Source: a bacterium
GTDB taxonomy: Bacteria > Ratteibacteria > UBA8468 > B48-G9 > JAFGKM01
Reading direction: 5' to 3'
NCBI GenBank assembly: GCA_029548585.1
Contig: JAKPNC010000216.1
Location: 1 to 23,012, forward strand
Length of the DNA stretch: 23,012 nt
The notes under the pieces are model-generated. The model worked only from the letters and a program-made list of their open reading frames with translations. It did not search any database and was not told the DNA's origin. This document shows, in pieces, positions 16,687 through 23,012 of the stretch. Made by a program: the position numbers and the translations under genes. The stretch's first letter is position 1. Each line of letters opens with the position of its first letter.

Positions 16687-17759
16687 TTTGAAATGTACCT
16701 GGAAACGACAAAAGCCGTTTTGCCTTCTTTATCCACTATGGAAACCTTTGACATCTTCTCCGCCATCTTTTTGCGAGACATGAGGAAATCGCCGAATATC
16801 ACGCTGAAATTCCTGAGGCTTGAATCATTCTGGGCCACGGTCATGCTGCACCCTCTTTCGCTGAAAAAGAGGGCGTTGCATTCCTGGTGCGCCCCGGCAT
16901 GCGGATAAGGAACCACTATTGCCGGTATCTTCCACTCATTTATCTCCGCGAGAGTGCCGGCGCCTCCCCTGCATATGACACAATCCGCCGCGGAGTAAAG
17001 CCTTGACATCTCAACATAGAACCTGAATACCTTCGCAGGGATGCCGTTTTTGTCGTATAACGCCTGTATCTCCCCGGGAGATGAGCCCGTAAGATGAATA
17101 AACTGCAGGGACTGCTCCCTGAAAAAAGAAAAGTTGTCGCATACCAGCCTGTTCAGAAAGTCTGAACCCTGGCTCCCTCCGAATACAAGGACAGTGAGAA
17201 TGTCCGGTGAAAACCCGAGTTCTTTCAGAGCCCCGGCCTTAGTGGGGCCTGAGGCGAAATCCCTTATCAGGGGGAAACCCGTCACCTCGGTCCTCCCGGC
17301 AGGATAGCCCGAAAGGGAAGGGAAGGTAATCGTTATCCTGTCGGCTATCAGAGTGGAAAGCCTGGTCACCTTTCCCATTCTCACGTTTTGCTCATGGACG
17401 ACGGTCTTTATCCCGCAAAGCTTTGCCGCAAGCAGGAAGGGAACCGTGGCATAACTGCCCGTAATAAAAACGACTCCATACCTTCCATGAAGAAGAACCG
17501 CACAGGCTTTTAGAAACACGCACAGGAACCTGAAGGGAGACAGGATATCACTGGCAGTTATCCTGCACGGCGGAATAACCGAATATTCGAATCCTTTTTT
17601 CTCAAGCCATTTGAATATATACTCCCTTCCTGGAACGAAAAACTTTACAGCGGCTCCGTAACGTTCGCGAAGATCTTCTCCCACTGCGAGCCCCGGGAAA
17701 AAATGACCTCCCGTTGAACCCGTTATCACGGCAACCTTTCTATTTTTATATTTTGGCAT
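16683..17759 (-). CDS. murG: UDP-GlcNAc:undecaprenyl-PP-MurNAc-pentapeptide GlcNAc transferase
   Basis: The 358-residue GT28 protein has GSTGGHFFPGLA (14-25, family GGTGGHxxPxLA), VVHEQN, the GGSQGS loop and CRGGAGTLAEI in the UDP-GlcNAc-binding half. It makes lipid II from lipid I on the inner face of the cytoplasmic membrane. The ATG at 17757-17759 has no Shine-Dalgarno. Instead, an extended -10 (TGA then TATAAT) ends six bases before it, which would place transcription start at the ATG itself. It heads a cluster with murC, nnrE and two exported proteins. It lacks murD/ftsW upstream, which are frequent partners, and diverges from topA. Confidence 0.94.
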   Translation of the reverse strand: MPKYKNRKVAVITGSTGGHFFPGLAVGEDLRERYGAAVKFFVPGREYIFKWLEKKGFEYSVIPPCRITASDILSPFRFLCVFLKACAVLLHGRYGVVFITGSYATVPFLLAAKLCGIKTVVHEQNVRMGKVTRLSTLIADRITITFPSLSGYPAGRTEVTGFPLIRDFASGPTKAGALKELGFSPDILTVLVFGGSQGSDFLNRLVCDNFSFFREQSLQFIHLTGSSPGEIQALYDKNGIPAKVFRFYVEMSRLYSAADCVICRGGAGTLAEINEWKIPAIVVPYPHAGAHQECNALFFSERGCSMTVAQNDSSLRNFSVIFGDFLMSRKKMAEKMSKVSIVDKEGKTAFVVSRYISK

Positions 17760-17774
17760 TATTATATTATATCA
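17757..17774 (-). promoter_or_regulatory. Extended -10 abutting the murG start (possible leaderless transcript)
   Basis: On the minus strand, TG (17774-17773), one base, and TATAAT (17771-17766) form a consensus extended -10. Six bases then precede ATG 17759-17757. A start 7 nt after the -10 would fall on the A of ATG. A second overlapping TATAAT (17766-17761) is too close to serve. Absence of an SD agrees with leaderless initiation. A further minus-strand TATAAT at 17813-17808 could give a leader of about 40 nt instead. Confidence 0.45.
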
Positions 17775-17786
17775 GATATGCCGGAA

Positions 17787-17815
17787 TTTTCCTTATGGAA
17801 AAAAAGTATTATAAT
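17787..17815 (+). promoter_or_regulatory. Putative topA promoter with embedded inverted repeat
   Basis: TATAAT (17810-17815) lies 17 bp after TTTTCC (17787-17792), a weak -35. Expected start is near 17822, giving a leader of about 105 nt before topA. The -35 forms the left arm of the inverted repeat TTTTCC-TTAT-GGAAAA (17787-17802), a possible operator. The -10 lies in the palindrome TATTATAATA (17807-17816), so it also reads as TATAAT on the minus strand. Confidence 0.5.
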
Positions 17816-17866
17816 AGGATTCCGTGTAACCGCTATTTTTAAGCCTGCGGGAAATACGGAACATGA

Positions 17867-17892
17867 TTGAAGAAATGACGTTATTTCTTCAA
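17867..17892 (+). repeat. 26-bp perfect inverted repeat in the topA leader
   Basis: Arms TTGAAGAAAT (17867-17876) and ATTTCTTCAA (17883-17892) are perfectly complementary around GACGTT. The repeat sits 34 nt before the topA ATG and about 45 nt after the expected transcription start. No U-run follows, so it is not a terminator. It could be a DNA operator or an RNA hairpin affecting translation or message stability. Confidence 0.6.
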
Positions 17893-17926
17893 ATGGTATA
17901 GACAATAAGGCTGAAAGGAGATTTTA

Positions 17927-19963
17927 ATGGATAAAGCACTGGTGATTGTAGAATCCCCAACGAAGGCAAAAACCATAGGAGGCATACTGGGCAACAGCTA
18001 CAGGGTAATGGCCACGATGGGCCATGTAAGGGACCTGCCTTCAAAGAAGCTGGGCATCGACATAAATAAGGACTTCGAACCGGAATACCAGGTTATACAG
18101 GGAAAGAAGAGCATAATATCAAAGTTGAAGAAAGCTGCCGGGGAAAGTTCGGAAATATTCCTTGCAACCGACGAAGACAGGGAAGGTGAAGCGATTGCAT
18201 GGCACATAGTCCATGCCATAGGCAGGGAGAACGAGGATGTCAAAAGGGTGGCCTTTCACGAAATAGTTCCCGATGCGGTAAAGAAGGCTTTCACGTCCCC
18301 CCGGACCATATCCATGGGCCTGGTCAATTCCCAGCAGGCAAGGAGGATCCTTGACAGGATAGTCGGCTACACCATAAGCCCCCTTCTCGCAAGAAACCTC
18401 GAAAGGGGACTCTCCGCCGGAAGGGTGCAGTCAGTGGCTCTGAGACTCATTGTTGAAAGGGAAAAGGAAATAGAGGCTTTTGTGCCTCAAACCTACTGGA
18501 CGGTAACGGCTGAAGCTGAGAAGGAGGGAAAACCTGTAACCTTCTCCCTGGCAGAGATAGAAGGCAAGAAAATTGACCGCCATTTCATCAGGGAGAGCCA
18601 GCTTGCGGAATCCATACTCGTGGAACTCGGAAAGGGAAATCTCACGGTAAGGGACAAGAAAGAGTCTATAAAGAAAATTAAGCCTTATCCCCCCTTTATC
18701 ACCAGCACGCTTCAGCAGGAAGCATCAATAAAACTGGGATTCTCTTCCACAAAAACCATGCTCAACGCGCAGCAGTTGTACGAAGGCATTTCAATAGAAG
18801 GAAAGAACATGGGACTCATAACCTACATGAGAACGGATTCTCCCTCTGTTGCAAGATCAGCCCTCAACCAGGCCGTTAAGCATATAAAGGAATCGTTCGG
18901 AGAAGAATACCTTCCCGAAAAACCGTTCTATTACAAGAGCCGGTCTGCAAGCGCACAGGAAGCCCACGAGGCGATAAGGCCAACTACTGTCGAGATGACC
19001 CCGGGCAGGGTGGAGAAATTCCTGAATGGCGACCAGTACAAGCTTTACGCTCTTATCTGGAACAGGTTTGTCGCAAGCCAGATGAAGGAAGCCGAGGTCA
19101 GGAATATACTGCTCGAGGCTGAAAACGGCAGGTACCTTTTCACCGCGGAGAAGAACGGCATCATTTTCGACGGCTTTACAAGGATATGGGAAACAAGGAT
19201 AGAGACAGGAGAGGAGATTTCAGACGGATTTGAGAAGGGAGAGAAAATAACCGTTATTAAATACGCCCGGGAGGAGCATCAGACCAATCCGCCCCCGAGG
19301 TATACCGAGGCAAGCCTTATCAAGACCCTCGAAAAATACGGGATAGGAAGGCCTTCAACATACGCTCCGACAATAAGCATACTCTTCAACAGGGGCTACG
19401 TAAGACGCGAAAAGAGAACGCTTGTCCCTCTAAAGATCGGGAGGATGGTCTGCGAAATAATAATCAACCATTTCTCAGAAATAATAAACACTGATTTTAC
19501 AGCAAAGATGGAAGAAGACCTCGACATGATTGTCGAAGGGAATACCGAGTGGACACGCCTTATGTCCGATTTTTACTCAAAGTACAAACCCATGCTCGAC
19601 AAGGCTGAAGAATCCATGTCACAAAACATGAAGGCTGTCGAGGAGATGCTTGTAAATAAAAAGGTTTGCCCCCTTTGCAATTCTCCCCTAACCGTTAAGA
19701 GAAGCAAGTTCGGCATGTTCCTGGGATGCTCCAGGTACCCCGATTGCACGTACAAGGACAGCATAGTGGACGAGAACCTTGCAGGGGACAAAACCTGTCC
19801 CAACTGCAAGGTCCCTCTCACTGTGAAAAAGGGCCGGTACGGAACTTTTCTCGCATGTCCCAATTACCCCGAATGCAAGCATACGGAAAGGATCAGAGGA
19901 AATGCTAATAATTCCCGCAATAGATTTAAAAAAAGACCGGGTGGTAAGACTATACAAGGGTGA
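17927..19963 (+). CDS. topA: DNA topoisomerase I (type IA)
   Basis: The 678-residue enzyme has a Toprim domain with Glu9 (VIVESPTKAKT) and TDEDREGE (81-88; Asp82, Asp84, Glu86). The active-site region is GLITYMRTDS, with catalytic Tyr300. Two C-terminal C4 zinc ribbons follow: Cys581/584/601/607 and Cys624/627/644/650. It relaxes negative supercoils by single-strand passage. Length and domain order fit bacterial TopA with two zinc ribbons; many homologues have three or more. AAAGGAG ends 6 nt before ATG. The last 62 bp, encoding a basic tail after the second ribbon, overlap the hisA gene in another frame. The leader carries a perfect hairpin, so supercoiling-independent control is possible. 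Confidence 0.96.
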   Translation: MDKALVIVESPTKAKTIGGILGNSYRVMATMGHVRDLPSKKLGIDINKDFEPEYQVIQGKKSIISKLKKAAGESSEIFLATDEDREGEAIAWHIVHAIGRENEDVKRVAFHEIVPDAVKKAFTSPRTISMGLVNSQQARRILDRIVGYTISPLLARNLERGLSAGRVQSVALRLIVEREKEIEAFVPQTYWTVTAEAEKEGKPVTFSLAEIEGKKIDRHFIRESQLAESILVELGKGNLTVRDKKESIKKIKPYPPFITSTLQQEASIKLGFSSTKTMLNAQQLYEGISIEGKNMGLITYMRTDSPSVARSALNQAVKHIKESFGEEYLPEKPFYYKSRSASAQEAHEAIRPTTVEMTPGRVEKFLNGDQYKLYALIWNRFVASQMKEAEVRNILLEAENGRYLFTAEKNGIIFDGFTRIWETRIETGEEISDGFEKGEKITVIKYAREEHQTNPPPRYTEASLIKTLEKYGIGRPSTYAPTISILFNRGYVRREKRTLVPLKIGRMVCEIIINHFSEIINTDFTAKMEEDLDMIVEGNTEWTRLMSDFYSKYKPMLDKAEESMSQNMKAVEEMLVNKKVCPLCNSPLTVKRSKFGMFLGCSRYPDCTYKDSIVDENLAGDKTCPNCKVPLTVKKGRYGTFLACPNYPECKHTERIRGNANNSRNRFKKRPGGKTIQG

Positions 19964-20756
19964 TTTCAACAGGATAAACTACTACGAGTCCTCTCCTGAA
20001 GATACCTTCCTGGAATACCTTGAAGCCGGGATAAAACGGCTTCACGTGATTTTCCTTTGGGCAGCCTTCTCAGGTTCCATATCAGGGGAAGAGGAAGGCG
20101 TGATTGACAGGATATTGAAAATCAGGGATAACCGCGCAAATAAGGAGTGCGCCATCCAGGTAGGCGGAGGAATGAGAACTTTTTCAATTATATCCGGACT
20201 CCTTTCAAGAGGCATCGACCGGGTCATAACGGGAACGGCATTCCTCATACCTTTGGCAATCGAGGAAGGATTCACTAAGAACGACATAAAGATGTTCTAC
20301 CAGGAAGGCGGAAAAGAATTCAAAGAAGAGAAAGAGGTGCCCGAATACGACCTGATGGAACGTATAGGAGACAGGGAGAGGGAGAAGATCCTTGTTGCCA
20401 TAGATTACAGGAACGAAGAAACGGCGCTCAGCGGCTGGCAGGTAACGGTTCCGCTGACACCTCAGCATGTTATCAAGAACCTCATGAAGAAGGGTTACAG
20501 GAGATTCATCCTTACCAACGTTGAAAAAGACGGAACCCTTGAGGGTGTTGACACCGATCCCATTGAAAAAATAATTGACAGGCTTGCCTTCTCCGGAGAG
20601 ATGCCGGAAGAGATTATAATATCCGGAGGGGTAAGTTCCCACGGGGATATAGTGAAACTGCAGAACCTCAACCCCCCTCCCCATGGAGTCGTGGTGGGCA
20701 AAGCTCTTTACCAGAAAAAATTCGACCTTAAATCGGCCATTGAAAAATATCAGTAA
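19902..20756 (+). CDS. hisA: HisA-type isomerase (ProFAR isomerase-like TIM barrel)
   Basis: The 284-residue protein starts MLIIPAIDLKKDRVVRLYKG, the canonical HisA N-terminus, with Asp8 at the catalytic position. QVGGGMR, GTAF, VAIDYRNEETALSGW (second catalytic Asp) and FILTNVEKDGTLEGVD follow, then SGGVSS. HisA converts ProFAR to PRFAR in histidine synthesis. Two oddities: it is about 40 residues longer than usual, through a charged insertion near residues 122-163 (FYQEGGKEFKEEKEVPEYD...). Also the common TDI motif reads TNV, although its threonine is kept. No other his gene is in the window, so a divergent paralogue with another substrate cannot be excluded. AAAGGA lies 9 nt before ATG, within topA; the conserved N-terminus makes the 62-bp overlap real. 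Confidence 0.78.
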   Translation: MLIIPAIDLKKDRVVRLYKGDFNRINYYESSPEDTFLEYLEAGIKRLHVIFLWAAFSGSISGEEEGVIDRILKIRDNRANKECAIQVGGGMRTFSIISGLLSRGIDRVITGTAFLIPLAIEEGFTKNDIKMFYQEGGKEFKEEKEVPEYDLMERIGDREREKILVAIDYRNEETALSGWQVTVPLTPQHVIKNLMKKGYRRFILTNVEKDGTLEGVDTDPIEKIIDRLAFSGEMPEEIIISGGVSSHGDIVKLQNLNPPPHGVVVGKALYQKKFDLKSAIEKYQ

Positions 20757-20757
20757 A

Positions 20758-21345
20758 ATGAAACTGACATCCGGCGTCATAATTGCACTGATCCTTGGAG
20801 CGGCGCTCGTATCCCTACCCCGGTCAGGGATTGTGGAAACGTTCCAGGGAAGCATTACAACGGCCGACAACGGCGTATATGCAGGCGCAGTGGAAGAGAA
20901 GATCAGGCAGGCAAGAAAACACGTATGCCTTATCATGTTCTCCGCAAGATATTACAACGAGTATCCCGACAGTCCCGGCAACAGGATTCTCAGGGAACTT
21001 GTAAAGGCAAAAGAAAGGGGGGTAAAGGTCGAGGTTATCTTTGAACGCTCCGGAATGGAAAGCCAGTCAGACCTCACAAGGGAAAATATGAACACGGGGG
21101 CCTACCTCGCAAAAAAAGGGCTGGCGGTCTACTTTGATTCCGAGGGCAGGACGACCCATTCCAAACTTTTCGTTATAGACGGAAGATACGTTATCATTGG
21201 AAGCGCCAACCTTACGTACTCGGCGCTTGCAAAGAACAACGAAACATCCGTGATCATAGAATCAGAAAAGCTTGCGCTCCATTACCTGAAGTACTTCGAG
21301 AACGTCAGGAAAGAATGCACATTCATTCTCAAGCCGGCGCAGTGA
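20758..21345 (+). CDS. Exported or membrane-anchored single-HKD phospholipase D-like nuclease/phosphodiesterase
   Basis: Start chosen at ATG 20758, 1 bp after the hisA stop; a longer frame would run 76 bp into hisA and hide the export signal. The 195-residue protein begins with a hydrophobic segment (residues 6-20). It has one HKD motif, His134-x-Lys136-x4-Asp141, followed by GSAN (148-151). Single-HKD proteins such as Nuc work as dimers and cleave phosphodiester bonds, often nonspecific DNA hydrolysis. The signal or anchor places it outside the cytoplasm, where it might scavenge nucleic acid or act on phospholipid. The SD is weak, so translation is probably coupled to hisA. It ends 6 bp from the convergent cimA stop. 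Confidence 0.85.
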   Translation: MKLTSGVIIALILGAALVSLPRSGIVETFQGSITTADNGVYAGAVEEKIRQARKHVCLIMFSARYYNEYPDSPGNRILRELVKAKERGVKVEVIFERSGMESQSDLTRENMNTGAYLAKKGLAVYFDSEGRTTHSKLFVIDGRYVIIGSANLTYSALAKNNETSVIIESEKLALHYLKYFENVRKECTFILKPAQ

Positions 21346-21351
21346 ATCTTC

Positions 21352-22905
21352 CTACCTGTTCTTGTGCAGCTTGTAATCGAGGCTGTCTATGAGGGCTTTC
21401 CAAGAGGCCTCGATGATATTTTCTGAAACACCGATGGTACCCCACGAGGAATCCCTGTCGTTTGTTTCTATTACAACCCTCGTCACCGCACCCGTCGCTT
21501 TTTCGGGGTGGAGTATTCTTACTCTGTAATCCGTCAGTTTCATATCGTTTATCTCAGGATAAAATCTGATGAGAGCCTTCCTGAGCGCGTTATCGAGCGC
21601 GTTGACAGGACCGTTGCCTTCGCTTGCAGTATGTGAAATTTCCTTCCCGACCCGCACCTTTACCGTGGCCTCGGAAACAACCTTCTTGCCCTTCTTTTCA
21701 ACTATTACCCGGAAACCTTCGATCTTGAAAAGATTCACGTATTTCCCTATGGATTTTCTCACCATAATATCAAAAGAACCCTCGGCGGATTCAAACTGGT
21801 AACCTTCATTTTCAAGGCGTGTTATTTCTCCCAGCAGGTCCTTTACAACCTCGGGTTTCCGATCAAGATCGAATCCCACGGTCTTCTGTAGTATCGTGCT
21901 CTTCCCTGATAGCTCGGAAAGGAGGATCCTTCTTTCATTTCCTATCAGGGCCGGATCTATATGCTCGTAAGTTATGGGATTTTTTCCCACGGCATCGACA
22001 TGAACCCCCCCCTTATGGGCAAAAGCGCTAAGGCCGACAAAGGGCTGAGAACCGGGCGGAATCATGTTCGCCGTTTCGTAAACAAACCTGGAGACCTCCG
22101 TCAGGTGGACAAGGCTTCCGGTCTCAAGACAACTATATCCCATCTTGAGCATTAGCACCGGTACTATCGCTGAAAGGTCAGCGTTTCCGCATCTCTCGCC
22201 TATCCCGTTTATCGTCCCCTGGACATGGACGGCCCCCGCCCTGACCGCGGCTATGGAATTTGCCACCCCGAGTCCTGAATCGTTGTGGGTATGTATGCCC
22301 ACAGGCGTTTTGAACCGCCTGATAACTTTTCTTACTATGTCTTCAATGTCAAACGGAAGCATCCCCCCGTTAGTTTCGCAAAGAACAATCTTCTCCGCTC
22401 CGCCTTCAAGGGCTGCCTGAAGCGTGTGCATGGCATAATCAGGATTATTTCTGTAACCGTCAAAAAAATGTTCCGCATCGAAGAAAACGCGCCTGCCGCG
22501 CCCCTTTATATACCTGACGGAATCTTCTATCATCCGAAGGTTATCGTCAAGACTTATCCTGAGCACGTCTGTCACGTGAAGGTCCCATGACTTTCCGAAT
22601 ATCGATATGATTTCAGTCTCGCTTTCTATAAGTTTTCTGAGAAAAGGGTCGTTCTCCGGTGCAAAGTTTTTTCTTCTGGTGCTTCCAAAAGCCACTACCC
22701 TGGCTTTTTTGAACCTCTTGTTCCTGACCTTTTGGAAAAAGATTATATCCTTGGGATTGGACCCCGGCCATCCTCCCTCTATAAAATCGACACCGAAAGA
22801 ATCAAGCTTTTCAGCTATCCTGAGCTTATCCCTGAGAGTAAAGGATATGGATTCTCCCTGTGAACCGTCTCTCAGCGTGGTGTCATATATTTCAACCTTT
22901 TTCAT
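21352..22905 (-). CDS. cimA: (R)-citramalate synthase
   Basis: The 517-residue protein is of the CimA/LeuA-like family. An HMGL-type TIM barrel (1 to about 270) starts KKVEIYDTTLRDGSQGESIS, with Arg12 and Asp13. The metal-binding GIHTHNDSGLG (His205, His207) and GERCGNADL follow. The C-terminal LeuA-type regulatory domain spans about 390-517. It condenses pyruvate and acetyl-CoA to citramalate, an alternative entry to isoleucine. The RDGSQGE wording and length fit CimA rather than LeuA. ATG 22905 has GGAGGG (22911-22916) 5 nt upstream, a strong SD; an ATG 78 bp further upstream adds residues with no family match. Its partners leuCD and leuB are not in the window, and no T-box or attenuator motif is evident upstream. 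Confidence 0.9.
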   Translation of the reverse strand: MKKVEIYDTTLRDGSQGESISFTLRDKLRIAEKLDSFGVDFIEGGWPGSNPKDIIFFQKVRNKRFKKARVVAFGSTRRKNFAPENDPFLRKLIESETEIISIFGKSWDLHVTDVLRISLDDNLRMIEDSVRYIKGRGRRVFFDAEHFFDGYRNNPDYAMHTLQAALEGGAEKIVLCETNGGMLPFDIEDIVRKVIRRFKTPVGIHTHNDSGLGVANSIAAVRAGAVHVQGTINGIGERCGNADLSAIVPVLMLKMGYSCLETGSLVHLTEVSRFVYETANMIPPGSQPFVGLSAFAHKGGVHVDAVGKNPITYEHIDPALIGNERRILLSELSGKSTILQKTVGFDLDRKPEVVKDLLGEITRLENEGYQFESAEGSFDIMVRKSIGKYVNLFKIEGFRVIVEKKGKKVVSEATVKVRVGKEISHTASEGNGPVNALDNALRKALIRFYPEINDMKLTDYRVRILHPEKATGAVTRVVIETNDRDSSWGTIGVSENIIEASWKALIDSLDYKLHKNR

Positions 22906-23012
22906 GTTGCCCTCCGGTTTAAATTGCCAAACCTGTAAACATTCCGGCCCTGCAGACCCATTTTTCTCAAGGTCACTCTGCAAGCCTGTATAAATCCCCC
23001 GAGACCAGCAGA
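22906..23012 (-). other. Right-edge upstream region of cimA
   Basis: About 107 bp upstream of cimA to the window edge. Apart from the strong SD (22911-22916) I see no convincing promoter, terminator or riboswitch. The promoter probably lies beyond the window or cimA is in an operon with a gene outside it. Confidence 0.4.

Noticed and set aside
20683..20757. Longer start for the phospholipase D-like gene inside hisA
   Set aside because: It would bury the hydrophobic export segment behind 25 residues; ATG 20758 is 1 bp after the hisA stop, the usual spacing in this genome.
22906..22983. Longer N-terminus for cimA starting at 22983
   Set aside because: The strong SD GGAGGG sits 5 nt before ATG 22905, and family homology begins at KKVEIYDTTLRDG.
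22906..23012. T-box or leucine/isoleucine attenuator upstream of cimA
   Set aside because: No T-box core, no run of Ile/Leu/Val codons and no terminator stem are visible in the 107 bp available.
1..23012. tRNA, rRNA, CRISPR array, insertion sequence or phage genes
   Set aside because: I saw no T-loop-type motifs, spaced repeats, transposase motifs or terminal inverted repeats; the window reads as ordinary vertically inherited chromosome.

Overview
The window is densely coding bacterial chromosome of moderate GC content. It carries thirteen confidently bounded protein genes and no rRNA, tRNA, CRISPR or insertion sequence that I can see. The core genes (murG, murC, era, topA, rex) show a peptidoglycan-containing bacterium. 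Several exported proteins, one with a CsgG-like domain, hint at a cell with two membranes. Arginine is mostly AGG/AGA and isoleucine often ATA, a codon habit common in thermophiles and in several uncultivated phyla. I cannot name the phylum; an uncultivated, Gram-negative-type lineage is my best inference.

Left part (1-8147). A leader region with strong alternative hairpins and a possible 19-codon reading frame precedes a Gfo/Idh/MocA oxidoreductase. The redox repressor gene rex lies convergent to it. Rex diverges from a three-gene block on the + strand: a cytosolic Lon-type AAA+ protease, an exported glycoside hydrolase with a DUF5060-like domain, and a membrane GT2 polysaccharide synthase. 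These three are joined by 4-bp GTGA/ATGA overlaps. The hydrolase/synthase pair looks like a compact exopolysaccharide module.

Middle part (8119-17759, all on the minus strand). Reading in the direction of transcription: murG, murC, nnrE (NAD(P)HX epimerase domain), an exported HEAT-repeat protein ending in a CBM9-like domain, and an exported protein with TPR-like, CsgG-like and beta-propeller regions. These five overlap by 4 bp or are 1 bp apart. After a 106-bp gap come a second Gfo/Idh/MocA oxidoreductase and era. The two large exported proteins hard-wired to the lipid II genes are the least explained and most interesting part of the window.

Right part (17760-23012). A divergent promoter region separates murG from topA. 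topA overlaps a hisA-type gene by 62 bp, and this is followed after 1 bp by an exported single-HKD phospholipase D-like protein. A convergent citramalate synthase gene (cimA) ends 6 bp from it and fills the right edge.

No intergenic gap exceeds 170 bp. The three convergent junctions (41 bp, a 29-bp overlap, 6 bp) show no intrinsic terminator, so transcripts probably run into each other or end by a Rho-like mechanism.
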